Positions 44,837-53,807 of a stretch of 64,000 bases of DNA are shown here, piece after piece. Positions within the stretch are counted from its first letter, which is position 1. The number at the start of each line of letters is the position of its first letter. The stretch is taken from assembly GCF_041714655.1 (NCBI RefSeq), contig NZ_CP168219.1, positions 2,728,001-2,792,000 on the forward strand, given 5' to 3'. This stretch comes from Pseudoroseicyclus_A sp041714655. Its GTDB lineage: Bacteria; Pseudomonadota; Alphaproteobacteria; Rhodobacterales; Rhodobacteraceae. Position numbers and translations under genes: made by a program. The notes under the pieces were generated by a model, which worked only from the letters and a program-made list of their open reading frames with translations, did not search any database and was not told the origin of the DNA.

Positions 44837-45034
44837 CTGATTGACAAAGTCATACTGCTTCGTCGTTGCGGTCAAACTCAGCTCCATCGCAAACGGCCTT
44901 AGGCCGACATCTTCTGAATTACCCACAGCGTCTACCACTAGGCGGCTATAAAGTAGCGCAGAGCTATTGTCTGCTAAATCCCCCCGGGAACCCTCCCCCC
45001 ACCTCCCGCATTACCCCCGCAGGAGGTCACGCCC

Positions 45035-45238
45035 ATGCAGCACGCGTCCCAGCTCATCCGTCCGGTCCCGACGAGCGCCGTTGCCGTCGCCGCCGCCGCG
45101 ATCATTGCCCTCGTCATCGCCATCGCGCTCGGCTGGATCGATTGGTTCTACCTCTCCGCCATCGTCGGCGGGCTGGCTGTCGGCTGGGGGCTCGGCGTCC
45201 TTCTCGCAGCACGCGACAGGCGTGACCCTGCCGCCTGA
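45035..45238 (+). CDS. Small membrane protein
   Basis: The 67-residue product has one long or two short hydrophobic helices (about 14-35 and 37-58) and a charged C-terminus (ARDRRDPAA). No family is recognised. A strong ribosome site, AGGAGG, lies 9 nt upstream. It is the first normal-composition gene after the AT-rich ATPase island, whose low-GC DNA fades out near 44980. Confidence 0.65.
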   Translation: MQHASQLIRPVPTSAVAVAAAAIIALVIAIALGWIDWFYLSAIVGGLAVGWGLGVLLAARDRRDPAA

Positions 45239-45400
45239 GGCGCCCCCTTCCCATCCGTGACGATGCCGCGCGCCCTCTCTGCTACCGGGAGCGCGGCGCG
45301 CCCATGCCCTCTCCCCGCCCCCGATCACGAGCCTGAGCGCGGGGGAACCGGAGCCCCTCGCCGGCGCGTTGGGCCTCCGAACAAGCGACAGGAGGCTCCC

Positions 45401-45877
45401 ATGCCCGACCATTCCCCCGAAGAGCTCAAGGACAAGTTCTGGTCCAAGATGACCAGCGAGCGGACGATCATGCTCGGCCTGCCCGGCAAGGCCGCCGGCC
45501 GGCCGATGACCGCGATCAGCGACGGCGAGACGCCCGGCGTCCTGTGGTTCTTCACCTCCACCGACACCGATCTCGGCGAGGTCACCTTCGCGGCGGATGC
45601 CGAGATGGTCTTCGTCGGCAAGCATCATGACCTCTATGCCACCGCCCATGGCCGCCTCGCCCCCGAGCCGGATCATACGAAGGTGGACGAGCTCTGGTCG
45701 CCCTTCGTCGCCGCCTGGTTCGACGGCAAGGACGACCCGAAGCTGCGGCTCCTCAGGCTCGACCTCCATCAGGCCGAGATCTGGCTGGAGGCGAACACGC
45801 TCGTCGCCGGGGCGAAGATGCTCCTCGGCAGCGACCCCAAGGAGAGTGCCGGCGAGAACGCCGAGGTCTCTCTCTAG
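45401..45877 (+). CDS. General-stress, pyridoxamine 5'-phosphate-oxidase-like protein
   Basis: The 158-residue product is a split-barrel flavin-binding protein of the general stress protein 26 type: ELKDKFWSKMTSERTIML, then WFFTSTDTDL and DLHQAEIWLE. Such proteins bind FMN or F420, but their activity is mostly unknown. The ATG at 45401 follows AGGAGG. It shares its stop CTAG with the converging hydrolase gene. Confidence 0.88.
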   Translation: MPDHSPEELKDKFWSKMTSERTIMLGLPGKAAGRPMTAISDGETPGVLWFFTSTDTDLGEVTFAADAEMVFVGKHHDLYATAHGRLAPEPDHTKVDELWSPFVAAWFDGKDDPKLRLLRLDLHQAEIWLEANTLVAGAKMLLGSDPKESAGENAEVSL

Positions 45878-46617
45878 TCGAGGAACGCCCGGACGGCCGC
45901 CTCCACCTCGCGGGGGCGGTCGGCATGGACCCAGTGGCCGGCGCCGGGGATCTTCGCGAAGCGCGCCGCCGGGAAGAGCGCCTTGATGCGCTCCCGGTGC
46001 TCGGGCTGCACGTAGTGGCTCTCGGAGCCGGAGAGGAAGAGGACGGGGCCGTCGAAGACCCCCGAGACCTCGGGGAAGCCGACGACGCGCTCCATCTCGC
46101 GCTCCAGCACATCAAGGTTCAGCCGCCAGCGCCGCTCTTTCATGTCTAGGCTCTGCAGCAGGAACGCCGCATTGGCGGGGTCGAGGCCCATGGCGGCCTC
46201 GGCCTCCTTGCGGCTGGAGACGCTGCCCACATCCACCTTCCGCGCCGCCTCGATGATATGCGCCTGGCTGTGGCTGTAGGCTACCGGCGCGATGTCCAGG
46301 ACGATCAGCCGCCGCACCAGCTCCGGCCGGGTGAGCGCCACCACCATCGCCGCCTTGCCGCCCATCGAATGGCCGAGGAGGTCGGCCTCGCCGCCCGCCT
46401 CCGCCTCGATAAGCTCCGCCAGATCGGCAGCCATCTCGTCATAGCCCTGGCTTTCGGCCCAGGGGCTGTCGCCATGGTTGCGCATGTCGGGGAGGATGAC
46501 CTCGCCCCGGTCGGCCAGCCGCTTGCCGATGACCCCCCAGTTCCGCCCCGAGCCGAAGAGCCCGTGGGCGATGATGAGGGGCAGGCCGCCGCTGCCGTAT
46601 CTGGTCACGTTGAGCAT
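45874..46617 (-). CDS. Alpha/beta hydrolase (YbfF-like esterase)
   Basis: The 247-residue product has the alpha/beta hydrolase core with oxyanion region HGLFGSGRNW, nucleophile elbow GHSMGG, and a C-terminal catalytic histidine in GAGHWVHAD. It most resembles the YbfF esterase group, which hydrolyses short acyl-CoA and esters. The ATG at 46617 precedes MLNVTRYGSGG. Substrate is unknown. Confidence 0.9.
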   Translation of the reverse strand: MLNVTRYGSGGLPLIIAHGLFGSGRNWGVIGKRLADRGEVILPDMRNHGDSPWAESQGYDEMAADLAELIEAEAGGEADLLGHSMGGKAAMVVALTRPELVRRLIVLDIAPVAYSHSQAHIIEAARKVDVGSVSSRKEAEAAMGLDPANAAFLLQSLDMKERRWRLNLDVLEREMERVVGFPEVSGVFDGPVLFLSGSESHYVQPEHRERIKALFPAARFAKIPGAGHWVHADRPREVEAAVRAFLD

Positions 46618-46754
46618 GCCCCTCTTTGGCAAGAGTGGCCCGCAAAGCCAAGAGCCCGGCAACCGGCGGCGCCGGGGGCCGGAAAATGATCGCGGGAGGA
46701 TTTTGGCCCGCGGCGAGAATTGCCCGCCGGCCGCCGCCGCCCTAGAAGGGCCGG

Positions 46755-47126
46755 ATGGACCAGGGGGAGATCTTTCAGAGGACGGAGACCGTCCGCCAGC
46801 TTCTGGTGGAGCGGCTCGGCGCGCGGGGCGACACGCTCTCGGGCGCGCTGGCCTCGTGCCGCCGCGAGTTGCCGCACCGCATCCGGCGGGCGGTGGGGGT
46901 GATGGTCGAGGGCGAGGAGCTCGGCCGCAATCCGCGCCTCGCCCGGCAGGTCCCGCCCGCGCGCTTCGCCCGGGCGGAGGCCGACGTGCTGCGCTACCTG
47001 CGCCGCATCGGGCGAGGCCAGCGGCTGAAGGCCCGTGCGGTGCGGATCGGCGCCATCCTCGCCTTCAACATCCTGCTCTTCGGCGGGATCGCGGTGGCCT
47101 GGCTGCGCTCTCAGGGGCGGATCTAA
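46755..47126 (+). CDS. Conserved hypothetical protein with C-terminal membrane helix
   Basis: The 123-residue product has a basic, helical cytoplasmic part and one membrane helix near the C-terminus (about 96-116). It is a tail-anchored type protein with no recognised family. It lies upstream of rpmB, which has its own promoter, so they are probably not co-regulated. Confidence 0.65.
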   Translation: MDQGEIFQRTETVRQLLVERLGARGDTLSGALASCRRELPHRIRRAVGVMVEGEELGRNPRLARQVPPARFARAEADVLRYLRRIGRGQRLKARAVRIGAILAFNILLFGGIAVAWLRSQGRI

Positions 47127-47169
47127 GGGCGCCCCCGGCGCTTCCCCGCCCCGGCCCCGCCCTTGCCGC

Positions 47170-47198
47170 TTGACGCCCCGGGCGATTCCGCCTATCTG
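47170..47198 (+). promoter_or_regulatory. Sigma-70-type promoter upstream of rpmB
   Basis: TTGACG (47170-47175) and TATCTG (47193-47198) are separated by 17 bp, a good match to the primary sigma consensus, about 90 bp upstream of the rpmB start. Confidence 0.6.
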
Positions 47199-47287
47199 GC
47201 GGAACCGATTTTCGAGGGCCCCTCTCACGGGGCCCCGCTGTTTTGAGCCGGGGCGCGACGGGCCCCGATAGACCTGAGGATGAGACC

Positions 47288-47581
47288 ATGTCGCGCCGCT
47301 GCGAACTGACCGGCAAGGGCCCGATGACGGGCAACAACGTGTCCCACGCCAACAACAAGACCCGCCGCCGCTTTCTGCCCAACCTGCAGGATGTGACGCT
47401 GATCTCCGATACGCTGGGCCGCTCCTTCAAGTTCCGCGTCTCCTCTGCCGCGCTCCGCACGGTCGATCACCGTGGCGGGCTCGATGCCTTCCTTTCCCGC
47501 GCCAAGGACGACGAGCTGTCCGATTCGGCGCTGAAGGTGAAGAAGGACATCGCCAAGGCGAAGGCCGACGCCGCCGCCTGA
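47288..47581 (+). CDS. rpmB: Ribosomal protein L28 (bL28)
   Basis: The 97-residue product has the L28 signature: RRCELTGKGPMTGNNVSHAN and RFLPNLQ. It is a large-subunit protein. It is transcribed alone, with a promoter upstream and an intrinsic terminator downstream. The ATG at 47288 is preferred because it starts MSRRCELTGK as in all homologues. Confidence 0.98.
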   Translation: MSRRCELTGKGPMTGNNVSHANNKTRRRFLPNLQDVTLISDTLGRSFKFRVSSAALRTVDHRGGLDAFLSRAKDDELSDSALKVKKDIAKAKADAAA

Positions 47582-47605
47582 GGCGGACGGACCAACGGAT
47601 TGCGA

Positions 47606-47641
47606 GGGCCCGGTGGCAGATGCCGCCGGGCCCTTTGCTTT
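47606..47641 (+). terminator. Intrinsic terminator of rpmB
   Basis: A 12-bp stem (GGGCCCGG plus TGGC / GCCG plus CCGGGCCC, one wobble pair) with AGAT loop is followed by TTTGCTTT, 25 bp after the rpmB stop. Confidence 0.85.
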
Positions 47642-47736
47642 GCGGCCCGGCCCAGTGCGCTCTGGCCCGCTCCGGCGGGCCCTGCCTTTGCGTTCCCCGG
47701 CCATGCCGCTAAGGAGAGGCAAAGGGGAGGGGTCCG

Positions 47737-48534
47737 ATGCAGGAGCGTTTCGTCAGCCGCGAGGAAGGGCAGAAGCTCTTCTCCACCGCCGAGGGGCCGG
47801 AGGGTGGCCATGCGCTCGTCTTCGCCAATTCGCTCGGCACCGATCTGACGAGCTGGGACACGCTCCTGCCGCTTCTGCCCGAGGGGCTCCGCCTGATCCG
47901 CTGGGACAAGCGCGGCCATGGCCGCTCGTCGGTGCCCGAGGCGCCCTATCACATGGGCACCCTCGTCTCCGATGCCGAGGCGGTCTGCGAGGCCTGGGGG
48001 CTCAGCGGCGTCACCTTCGTCGGCCTGTCCATCGGCGGGCTGATCGCGCAGGGGCTGGCGGTGAAGCGGCCCGATCTGATCGGCAGCCTCGTCCTCTCCA
48101 GCACCGCCGCCAAGATCGGCACGCCGCAGCTTTGGGCGGACAGGATCGCCGCCCTCCGCCGCGGCGGCATGGAGGCGATTGCCGACGGGGTGATGGAGCG
48201 CTGGTTCTCCGCCGCCTTCCGCGAGGGGCCGGAGCTTGCCGCCTGGCGCGCCCGGCTCGCCGCGACGCCGCTCGAGGGCTACATCGGCTGCTGCGCCGCC
48301 ATCTCGGGCACGGATTTCTGGGCGACCACGGCGACGCTGACCCTACCGACCCTCGGCATCGCCGGGTCGGAGGATCGCTCGACGCCGCCGGACCTCGTCC
48401 GCGAGACGGTGGCGCTCGTCGCGGGCTCGCGGACCGAACTGATCCGCGGCGCCGGCCACCTGCCGCAGATCGAGGCGCCGCGCGACTATGCGGCGCTGCT
48501 CACCGCCTTCCTGAAGGAGACCGGCCATGTCTGA
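47737..48534 (+). CDS. pcaD: 3-oxoadipate enol-lactonase PcaD
   Basis: The 265-residue alpha/beta hydrolase has the PcaD features: FANSLGTDLTSWD, WDKRGHGRSS, the nucleophile elbow GLSIGG and the terminal histidine in GAGHLPQIEAP. It hydrolyses beta-ketoadipate enol-lactone in aromatic catabolism. Overlap of 8 nt with pcaC supports the assignment. Other pca genes are not in the window. Confidence 0.92.
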   Translation: MQERFVSREEGQKLFSTAEGPEGGHALVFANSLGTDLTSWDTLLPLLPEGLRLIRWDKRGHGRSSVPEAPYHMGTLVSDAEAVCEAWGLSGVTFVGLSIGGLIAQGLAVKRPDLIGSLVLSSTAAKIGTPQLWADRIAALRRGGMEAIADGVMERWFSAAFREGPELAAWRARLAATPLEGYIGCCAAISGTDFWATTATLTLPTLGIAGSEDRSTPPDLVRETVALVAGSRTELIRGAGHLPQIEAPRDYAALLTAFLKETGHV

Positions 48535-48937
48535 CGATTCCACTGACACGGACCGCCCCGACCGACTCGCCCAGGGCCGCAAGACCCGTTCCGAAGTGCT
48601 CGGCCCCGCCCATGTCGCCCGCTCGGACGCGAACCGCACACCGGAGGATGCCCGCTTCATCGAGCTCATCACCGAGGCCGCCTGGGGGCATGTCTGGTCC
48701 TCCGAGGCGATCAGCCGGCGCGAGCGCTCGATGCTGACCATCGCCCTCCTCGCCGCGCTCGGCAATGAGGAGGAGCTGCGGCTGCACCTGCGCGCCACGG
48801 CCAACACCGGCGCCAGCCGCTCGGACGTGATCGAGGCGCTGCACCACGTCGCCATCTACGCCGGCGTGCCCCGCGCCAATTCGGCAATCCGCATCGCCAA
48901 GGAGATCTGGGCGGAGGAGCCTCAGGCCAAGGACTAG
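48527..48937 (+). CDS. pcaC: 4-carboxymuconolactone decarboxylase PcaC
   Basis: The 136-residue product belongs to the carboxymuconolactone decarboxylase family: VLGPAHVARSDANRTPEDA near the start and GNEEELRLHLRATANTG with the conserved active-site region. It acts just before PcaD in the beta-ketoadipate pathway. AAGGAG lies about 8 nt before the ATG. Confidence 0.94.
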   Translation: MSDDSTDTDRPDRLAQGRKTRSEVLGPAHVARSDANRTPEDARFIELITEAAWGHVWSSEAISRRERSMLTIALLAALGNEEELRLHLRATANTGASRSDVIEALHHVAIYAGVPRANSAIRIAKEIWAEEPQAKD

Positions 48938-49044
48938 CCGAAGGCGAGGGCGCCCCGGCGACATCTCATGTCGCTGCGAGCCAAGCCCGGCCGGCGGGGC
49001 GGGCCGACAAGGGCCCGGCCAGTGCCAGCCTGACGAGAGCGCCC

Positions 49045-50160
49045 ATGAGCCTAGACGCCGCCCCCGCGACCGCCGCCACCACGACCATCCGCGCCGCGAT
49101 CTGCCGCGCCTTCGGGCAACCCCTGTCGCTGGAGGAGGTGGAGCTTCGCGCCCCGCTCTCCGGCGAGATCCAGGTGCGGCTCGGCGCCGTCGCCATCTGC
49201 CATTCGGATATTTCCTTCATGGATGGCATCTGGGGCGGCGCCCTGCCCGCTATCTACGGCCATGAGGCGGCGGGCATCGTCAGCGCCATCGGCCCGGGCG
49301 TCACCGGCCTCGCCCCGGGCGACCGGGTGGTGGTGACGCTAATCCGCGCCTGCGGCGGCTGCGGCTCCTGCGCCTCCGGCCATCCGGTCTATTGCGAGAG
49401 CCCCGCCTCCGCCCATCCGCCGGCGCTGACGCAGGGCGGCGCGCCGCTCACGCAGGCGATGAACGCCGGCGCCTTCGCCGAGGCGGTGACGGTGCATCAC
49501 AGCCAGGTGGCGAAGGTGGCGGAGGCGATCCCGATGGAGGCGGCGGCGCTTCTCGCCTGCGGCGTCATCACCGGCGTCGGCGCCGTGGTGAATGCCGCGA
49601 AGCTCCGCCCCGGCGAGGATGCCGTTGTGATCGGCTGCGGCGGCGTCGGGCTCAACGCCATCCAGGGCGCCCGCATCGCCGGCGCCCGCCGCATCGTCGC
49701 CGTTGATCCCGTGCCGGAGAAGCTGGAGGCCGCTCGCGCCTTCGGCGCCACCGACCTCATCGACGCCCGCCAGGAGGCGCCGTGGGAGGCCGCCCGCCAG
49801 GCGCTCGGCCGCGGCGCCGATGCCGTCTTCGTCACCGTCGGCGCCATCCCCGCCTTCGACGCGGCACCAGCCTATCTCGCTCCCCGTGGCCGGGCCATCG
49901 CCGTCGGCATGCCGGCCTCCGGGGCGCTGTCGCATTACGAGCCGGTGAACCTCGCCGCCTACGGGCAGAGCCTCACCGGCACCAAGATGGGCGACACGGT
50001 CGTGGCGCGTGACATCCCCTGGCTCGCGGATCTCTACCTGCAGGGGCGGCTGGAGCTCGATGCGCTGATCTCCCGCCGCTGGCGTCTCCACGAGATCAAC
50101 GAGGCCATCGCCGACAGCCGCAAGGGCGCCGCCCGCCGCAACGTGATCGTGTTCGACTAG
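49045..50160 (+). CDS. Zinc-dependent medium-chain alcohol dehydrogenase
   Basis: The 371-residue product has both zinc sites: catalytic C52 and H73 (AICHSD, GHEAAG) and structural C103/C106/C109/C117, plus a Rossmann motif VIGCGGVGLNAIQGA. It should oxidise an alcohol or aldehyde adduct with NAD(P). It resembles class III-type and S-hydroxymethyl dehydrogenases, but the substrate is uncertain. It follows pcaC by about 105 bp in the same orientation and may be independent. A hairpin pair ends the transcript. Confidence 0.9.
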   Translation: MSLDAAPATAATTTIRAAICRAFGQPLSLEEVELRAPLSGEIQVRLGAVAICHSDISFMDGIWGGALPAIYGHEAAGIVSAIGPGVTGLAPGDRVVVTLIRACGGCGSCASGHPVYCESPASAHPPALTQGGAPLTQAMNAGAFAEAVTVHHSQVAKVAEAIPMEAAALLACGVITGVGAVVNAAKLRPGEDAVVIGCGGVGLNAIQGARIAGARRIVAVDPVPEKLEAARAFGATDLIDARQEAPWEAARQALGRGADAVFVTVGAIPAFDAAPAYLAPRGRAIAVGMPASGALSHYEPVNLAAYGQSLTGTKMGDTVVARDIPWLADLYLQGRLELDALISRRWRLHEINEAIADSRKGAARRNVIVFD

Positions 50161-50166
50161 GGCGCC

Positions 50167-50215
50167 AGATTCTTCGCCGAAAAATCTGCCCCAAAATTCT
50201 TCGCAGAAGAATTTT
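50167..50215. terminator. Tandem hairpin terminators, probably bidirectional
   Basis: Two hairpins lie between converging genes. The second (50193-50215) is a perfect 10-bp stem, AAAATTCTTC-GCA-GAAGAATTTT, which carries A- and T-runs for both strands. The first (50167-50187) is a related 9-bp stem, AGATTCTTC-GCC-GAAAAATCT, with one mismatch. They look like a duplicated terminator. Confidence 0.88.
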
Positions 50216-50218
50216 GCC

Positions 50219-50629
50219 TCAGACTCCGAGGTCCGGCGGCGGCAGCATCATCACCGCGTCGATCTTCCAGGCGCCGTCCAGCTCGATCATCTTGTAGGCA
50301 AGGGCATGGACCCGACCGCCCGCATCGCTCACCCAGACCTCCTGCCAGAGCGCCCCGCCGATCTCGCGCTGATCCATCATCCGCGCGCCCTGGTTCTGCC
50401 AGACCATCGGATAGCCATCCTCGACCATCACGCCGAAATTGCCGGGGCTGCCGAAGATCGCCTGGATGCCGGGGCTGGCATAGTCCCACGCCTCCTCGAT
50501 ATCGCCGTCGTTGAAGGCGTCGAGCTGGCCGGTGATGACGGCTTCGATCTCCTCCTCCGCCTCGGCGGCGGCCGGCTGGGCGAGGACGGCGAGGGCGATG
50601 GCGCTGGTCAGGGGCAGGATGCGGTGCAT
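50219..50629 (-). CDS. DUF4864 exported protein
   Basis: The 136-residue product has a signal peptide (about 1-22, ending AAAEAE) and a DUF4864 domain (VITGQLDAFNDGDIEEAWDYASPGIQ, then MVEDGYPMVW), a SnoaL/NTF2-like fold in appearance. Function is unknown. The ATG at 50629 starts the signal peptide; upstream ATG codons are less likely. Confidence 0.85.
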   Translation of the reverse strand: MHRILPLTSAIALAVLAQPAAAEAEEEIEAVITGQLDAFNDGDIEEAWDYASPGIQAIFGSPGNFGVMVEDGYPMVWQNQGARMMDQREIGGALWQEVWVSDAGGRVHALAYKMIELDGAWKIDAVMMLPPPDLGV

Positions 50630-50733
50630 GGGGTGCTCCTTTCGGATGTCCGTCATCGTAGACACGGTCCGGCCGCCGCGGAAGTTTCAACGCCACACCG
50701 GAACCGCCGGGCCGCCCCCGGCATTCGCCCCGC

Positions 50734-51600
50734 ATGAGCTATGCATGGATTCCGGGCGAGCCGCCCGCCACCTTCCTCACCCGCGTCGCCGAGACGCAGC
50801 TCCGCAAGGCGCTGGCGCCGCTCGAGGGTGAGGAGATGCCCTCCCCGGACGAGATCCACGACATCCGCAAGCGGCTGAAGAAGCTCCGCGGCCTCCTCCG
50901 CCTATTCCGCGGCGCCGCGCCCTTCTACGCCGAGGAGAATGCCGCCTACCGCGACGCCGCCCGCATCCTCGCCCCCCTTCGTGACGCCGCCGCCGTGCTC
51001 GAAAGCTACGAGCGGCTCCGCGCTGCGGGGCTGATCGACGCCGAGGCGACACGGCCCTTCCGCGAGGGGCTCGAGGCGGCGCAGGCGGAGGCCGAGACGG
51101 GCGGCGAGGCGCCCGGCCGCCGCGACGAGGTGCGCCTGAGGCTCGAGGCGGCGCTCGGCCGGGTGGCGGACTGGGAGCTGACGGAGGACGGCTGGGGCGC
51201 GGTCGCCCCCGGCCTCACTGAAACCTACCGGCGGGGCCGCAAGGGCCTGAAGGCAGCAGAAAGCCGCGAGGGCGAGGCGCTGCACGACTGGCGCAAGCGC
51301 GTGAAATACCACTGGTATCACGCCCGGCTTCTCTCGCCGGTCTGGCCCGAGGCGCTCGCCCCGCATGTGGCGGCGGCGAGCGCGCTTTCCGACCTTCTGG
51401 GCGACCGGCATGACCTTGACGTGCTGGCCGCCGCCCTCCCCGGCGGGCTGGAGAGTGCCGCCGAGGAGGGCCTCCGCGAGGCGCTCTGCACAGAGGCCCG
51501 CCGGCTGGAAGACGCCGCCTTCGCCATCGGGCAGAAGCTCTACGCCGAGCGCCCCAAGGCACTCGCCAGACGCTGGGGCGCCCTCTTCCGGCTCGCCTAG
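50734..51600 (+). CDS. CHAD-domain protein
   Basis: The 288-residue product is an all-helical CHAD domain with conserved histidines and basic residues: EIHDIRKRLKKLRGLLRLFRG (about 40-60) and HDWRKRVKYHWYHARLL (about 185-200). CHAD domains bind polyphosphate. A ppk2 gene is present 10 kb away, which fits a polyphosphate link only loosely. It shares its CTAG stop with lysK. Confidence 0.93.
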   Translation: MSYAWIPGEPPATFLTRVAETQLRKALAPLEGEEMPSPDEIHDIRKRLKKLRGLLRLFRGAAPFYAEENAAYRDAARILAPLRDAAAVLESYERLRAAGLIDAEATRPFREGLEAAQAEAETGGEAPGRRDEVRLRLEAALGRVADWELTEDGWGAVAPGLTETYRRGRKGLKAAESREGEALHDWRKRVKYHWYHARLLSPVWPEALAPHVAAASALSDLLGDRHDLDVLAAALPGGLESAAEEGLREALCTEARRLEDAAFAIGQKLYAERPKALARRWGALFRLA

Positions 51601-53195
51601 ATGTCGATCGGCTCCTCATGGGCAAGGTCGCCCCGGAGCGCCTTGACGATCAGCGCCTTGGTCTCCTCGATCCCGTAGAGCGCGATGAACCCGCCGAAGC
51701 GCGGCCCCTCGGAAGCGCCGAGCAGCACCTCGTAGAGCGCCTGGAACCAGTGGCGGAGCGGGTCGAACCGATGCTCCTTGCCGATGGCATAGAGCATGTT
51801 CTGCAGCGCCTCGGCATCCGCCTCGCCCTGCCATTCGTCCAGCGCCGCCAGCACCTCCTCCATCGCCGCCCGCTCGGAGACATCGGGCATCCGGTAGGTC
51901 TTATGCGGCTTCACCCGGTCGTTGTAGTAGCGCACGGCATGGCCGACCGCCGCATCGAGCCCCGGGTGGCTCTTCGGCGTCGCATCCGGCGCATAGCGGC
52001 GGATGAAGCCCCAGAGCGTCGCCTTGTCCTCCGCCCCGGCCACGCTGGCGAGGTTGAGGAGCATCGAGAAGGGCACCACGAGATCGCTCTCCGGCACCTG
52101 CCCGCCATGGATATGCCAGGCGGGGTTGGCGAGCTGCTGCACCGGTTCCTGCCCTTTGAAGCCGCGGATCTGCTGGTGGTATTCGTCCACCGCCTTCGGG
52201 ATCACGTCGAAATGCAGCCGCTTCGCCGTCTTCGGCTTCTGGTACATGAAGTAGCTGAGGCTCTCGGTCGAGGCATAGGTCAGCCATTCGTCGATGGTCA
52301 GCCCGTTGCCCTTCGACTTCGAGATCTTCTGCCCGGTCTCGTCGAGGAACAGCTCGTAGGTGAAATGGTGGGGCGCCCGCCCGCCCAGCACCTCGCAGAT
52401 GCCGTCGTAGATCGGCGTATTGGTGGAATGGTCCTTGCCATACATCTCGAAATCGACGCCGAGCGCCGCCCAGCGCGCGCCGAAATCGGGCTTCCACTGC
52501 AGCTTCACATGGCCGCCGGTGACGGGGAGCGTCCATTCCCGGCCGTCCTCGTCGTCGAAGGTGATGGTGCCGTCTTCGGCATTCACCTCCTTCATCGGCA
52601 CATAGAGCACGCGGCCGGTCTCGGGATGGATCGGCAGGAAGCAGGAGTAGGTCTGCTGGCGCTCCTCGCGGAGGCTCGCGAGCATGATCTTCATCACGTC
52701 GTCATACTTGCGCGCCGCCTCGCGCAGCGTCTCGTCGAAGCGGCCGGAGGCATAGAACTCCGTCGCCGAGATGAACTCGTATTCGAACCCGAAGGTATCG
52801 AGGAACCGCCGCAGCATGGCGTTGTTGTGATGCCCGAAGCTCTCGAACTCCCCGAACGGGTCCGGCACCGAGGTGAGCGGCCGTTGCAGGTTCTCGCGCA
52901 GCATCGCCTGGTCCGGAACGTTGTCCGGCACCTTGCGCATCCCGTCGAGATCGTCGGAAAAGCAGATGAGCCGGGTCGGGATGTCAGAGATCAGCTCGAA
53001 GGCCCGGCGGATCATCGTGGTGCGCAGAACCTCGCCGAACGTGCCGATATGCGGCAGGCCCGAGGGGCCGTAACCCGTCTCGAAGAGCACATGGCCCTTC
53101 TCGGGCGGGGCCTTCTCGTAGCGTTTGGCGAGGGCGCGCGCCTCCTGGAAGGGCCAGGCCTTGCTGTCCATCGCCACGTCTCTGAGGTCCGCCAT
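51597..53195 (-). CDS. lysK: Class I lysyl-tRNA synthetase
   Basis: The 532-residue product has the class I signatures HIGT (GLPHIGT, 47-52) and KISKSKGN (290-297), which identify the class I LysRS found in archaea, spirochaetes and many alphaproteobacteria, not the class II enzyme of E. coli. The ATG at 53195 has GGAG about 7 nt upstream; ATGs at 53207 and 53171 are alternatives. Confidence 0.96.
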   Translation of the reverse strand: MADLRDVAMDSKAWPFQEARALAKRYEKAPPEKGHVLFETGYGPSGLPHIGTFGEVLRTTMIRRAFELISDIPTRLICFSDDLDGMRKVPDNVPDQAMLRENLQRPLTSVPDPFGEFESFGHHNNAMLRRFLDTFGFEYEFISATEFYASGRFDETLREAARKYDDVMKIMLASLREERQQTYSCFLPIHPETGRVLYVPMKEVNAEDGTITFDDEDGREWTLPVTGGHVKLQWKPDFGARWAALGVDFEMYGKDHSTNTPIYDGICEVLGGRAPHHFTYELFLDETGQKISKSKGNGLTIDEWLTYASTESLSYFMYQKPKTAKRLHFDVIPKAVDEYHQQIRGFKGQEPVQQLANPAWHIHGGQVPESDLVVPFSMLLNLASVAGAEDKATLWGFIRRYAPDATPKSHPGLDAAVGHAVRYYNDRVKPHKTYRMPDVSERAAMEEVLAALDEWQGEADAEALQNMLYAIGKEHRFDPLRHWFQALYEVLLGASEGPRFGGFIALYGIEETKALIVKALRGDLAHEEPIDI

Positions 53196-53288
53196 ATCGC
53201 ACTCCATTGCCACAACTCGGGGCGCCGCATCCCTATTGCGGGGCGGGGGGGCCGTCAATAAATGGGCAGGGAACGACAGGAGAGAGTG

Positions 53289-53708
53289 ATGACCGACGAC
53301 AGCCCGCTGACGGAAGCCGATGCCCTCGTGGCGCTGATGATCGCCGTCTCGGCCTCCGACGAGACCATCCGCACGGCCGAGCTCCTGCAGATCCAGAACA
53401 TCCTCGATCACCTGCCGATCTTCGCCGATTACGACGGCGCCGCCCTGCCCCGCGTCAGCGAGATGGTCTTCGACCTTCTCGAGCAGGAGGACGGGCTCGA
53501 CGCGCTCTTCGGCCTCGTCCGCGACGCCCTGCCGGAGCGGCTGTTCGAGACGGCCTATGCGCTGGCCTGCGACATCGCCGCCGCCGATGGCCAGATCGGC
53601 CAGGTGGAGGCGCGGATGCTGGAGGAGACGCGCCACGAGCTCTCCATCGACCGCCTTCACGCCGCGGCCATCGAGCGCGGCGCCAAGGCCCGCTACCAGA
53701 GCCTCTGA
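53289..53708 (+). CDS. TerB-family tellurite-resistance-like protein
   Basis: The 139-residue product is helical and resembles a TerB domain: EADALVALMIAVSASDETIR and YALACDIAAADGQIGQVEARML, each with a D-x-x-I calcium-binding-like turn. TerB-like proteins act at the inner membrane in stress responses; this one has no ter neighbours. AGGAGAG lies just upstream of the ATG at 53289. Confidence 0.88.
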   Translation: MTDDSPLTEADALVALMIAVSASDETIRTAELLQIQNILDHLPIFADYDGAALPRVSEMVFDLLEQEDGLDALFGLVRDALPERLFETAYALACDIAAADGQIGQVEARMLEETRHELSIDRLHAAAIERGAKARYQSL

Positions 53709-53757
53709 GCCGGGGTCCGGGCGGCGCGGCGGCCTCGGGCGCCCTGCCTCCTGCCCC

Positions 53758-53801
53758 TTTCCAAATACCCTTCGGGGGGTCCGGGGGGCAGACAGCCCCC
53801 C
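53758..53801 (-). repeat. Recurring intergenic 3'-end repeat (variant copy)
   Basis: On the minus strand a G/C hairpin (GGGGGGC-TGTCT-GCCCCCC at 53783-53801) is followed by GGGTATTTGGAAA (53758-53770). Position between converging terB-like and soxG genes matches the other copies, all of which lie next to a 3' end. Confidence 0.6.
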
Positions 53802-53807
53802 GGCCTC

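Noticed and set aside
44645..44938. Possible 97-codon minus-strand gene in the AT-rich island
   Set aside because: It overlaps the 3' end of the ATPase gene in antisense, lacks a ribosome site and resembles nothing.
46618..46754. Additional small gene between the hydrolase and the 123-residue protein
   Set aside because: Open frames there lack ribosome sites and run into promoter-like divergent space.
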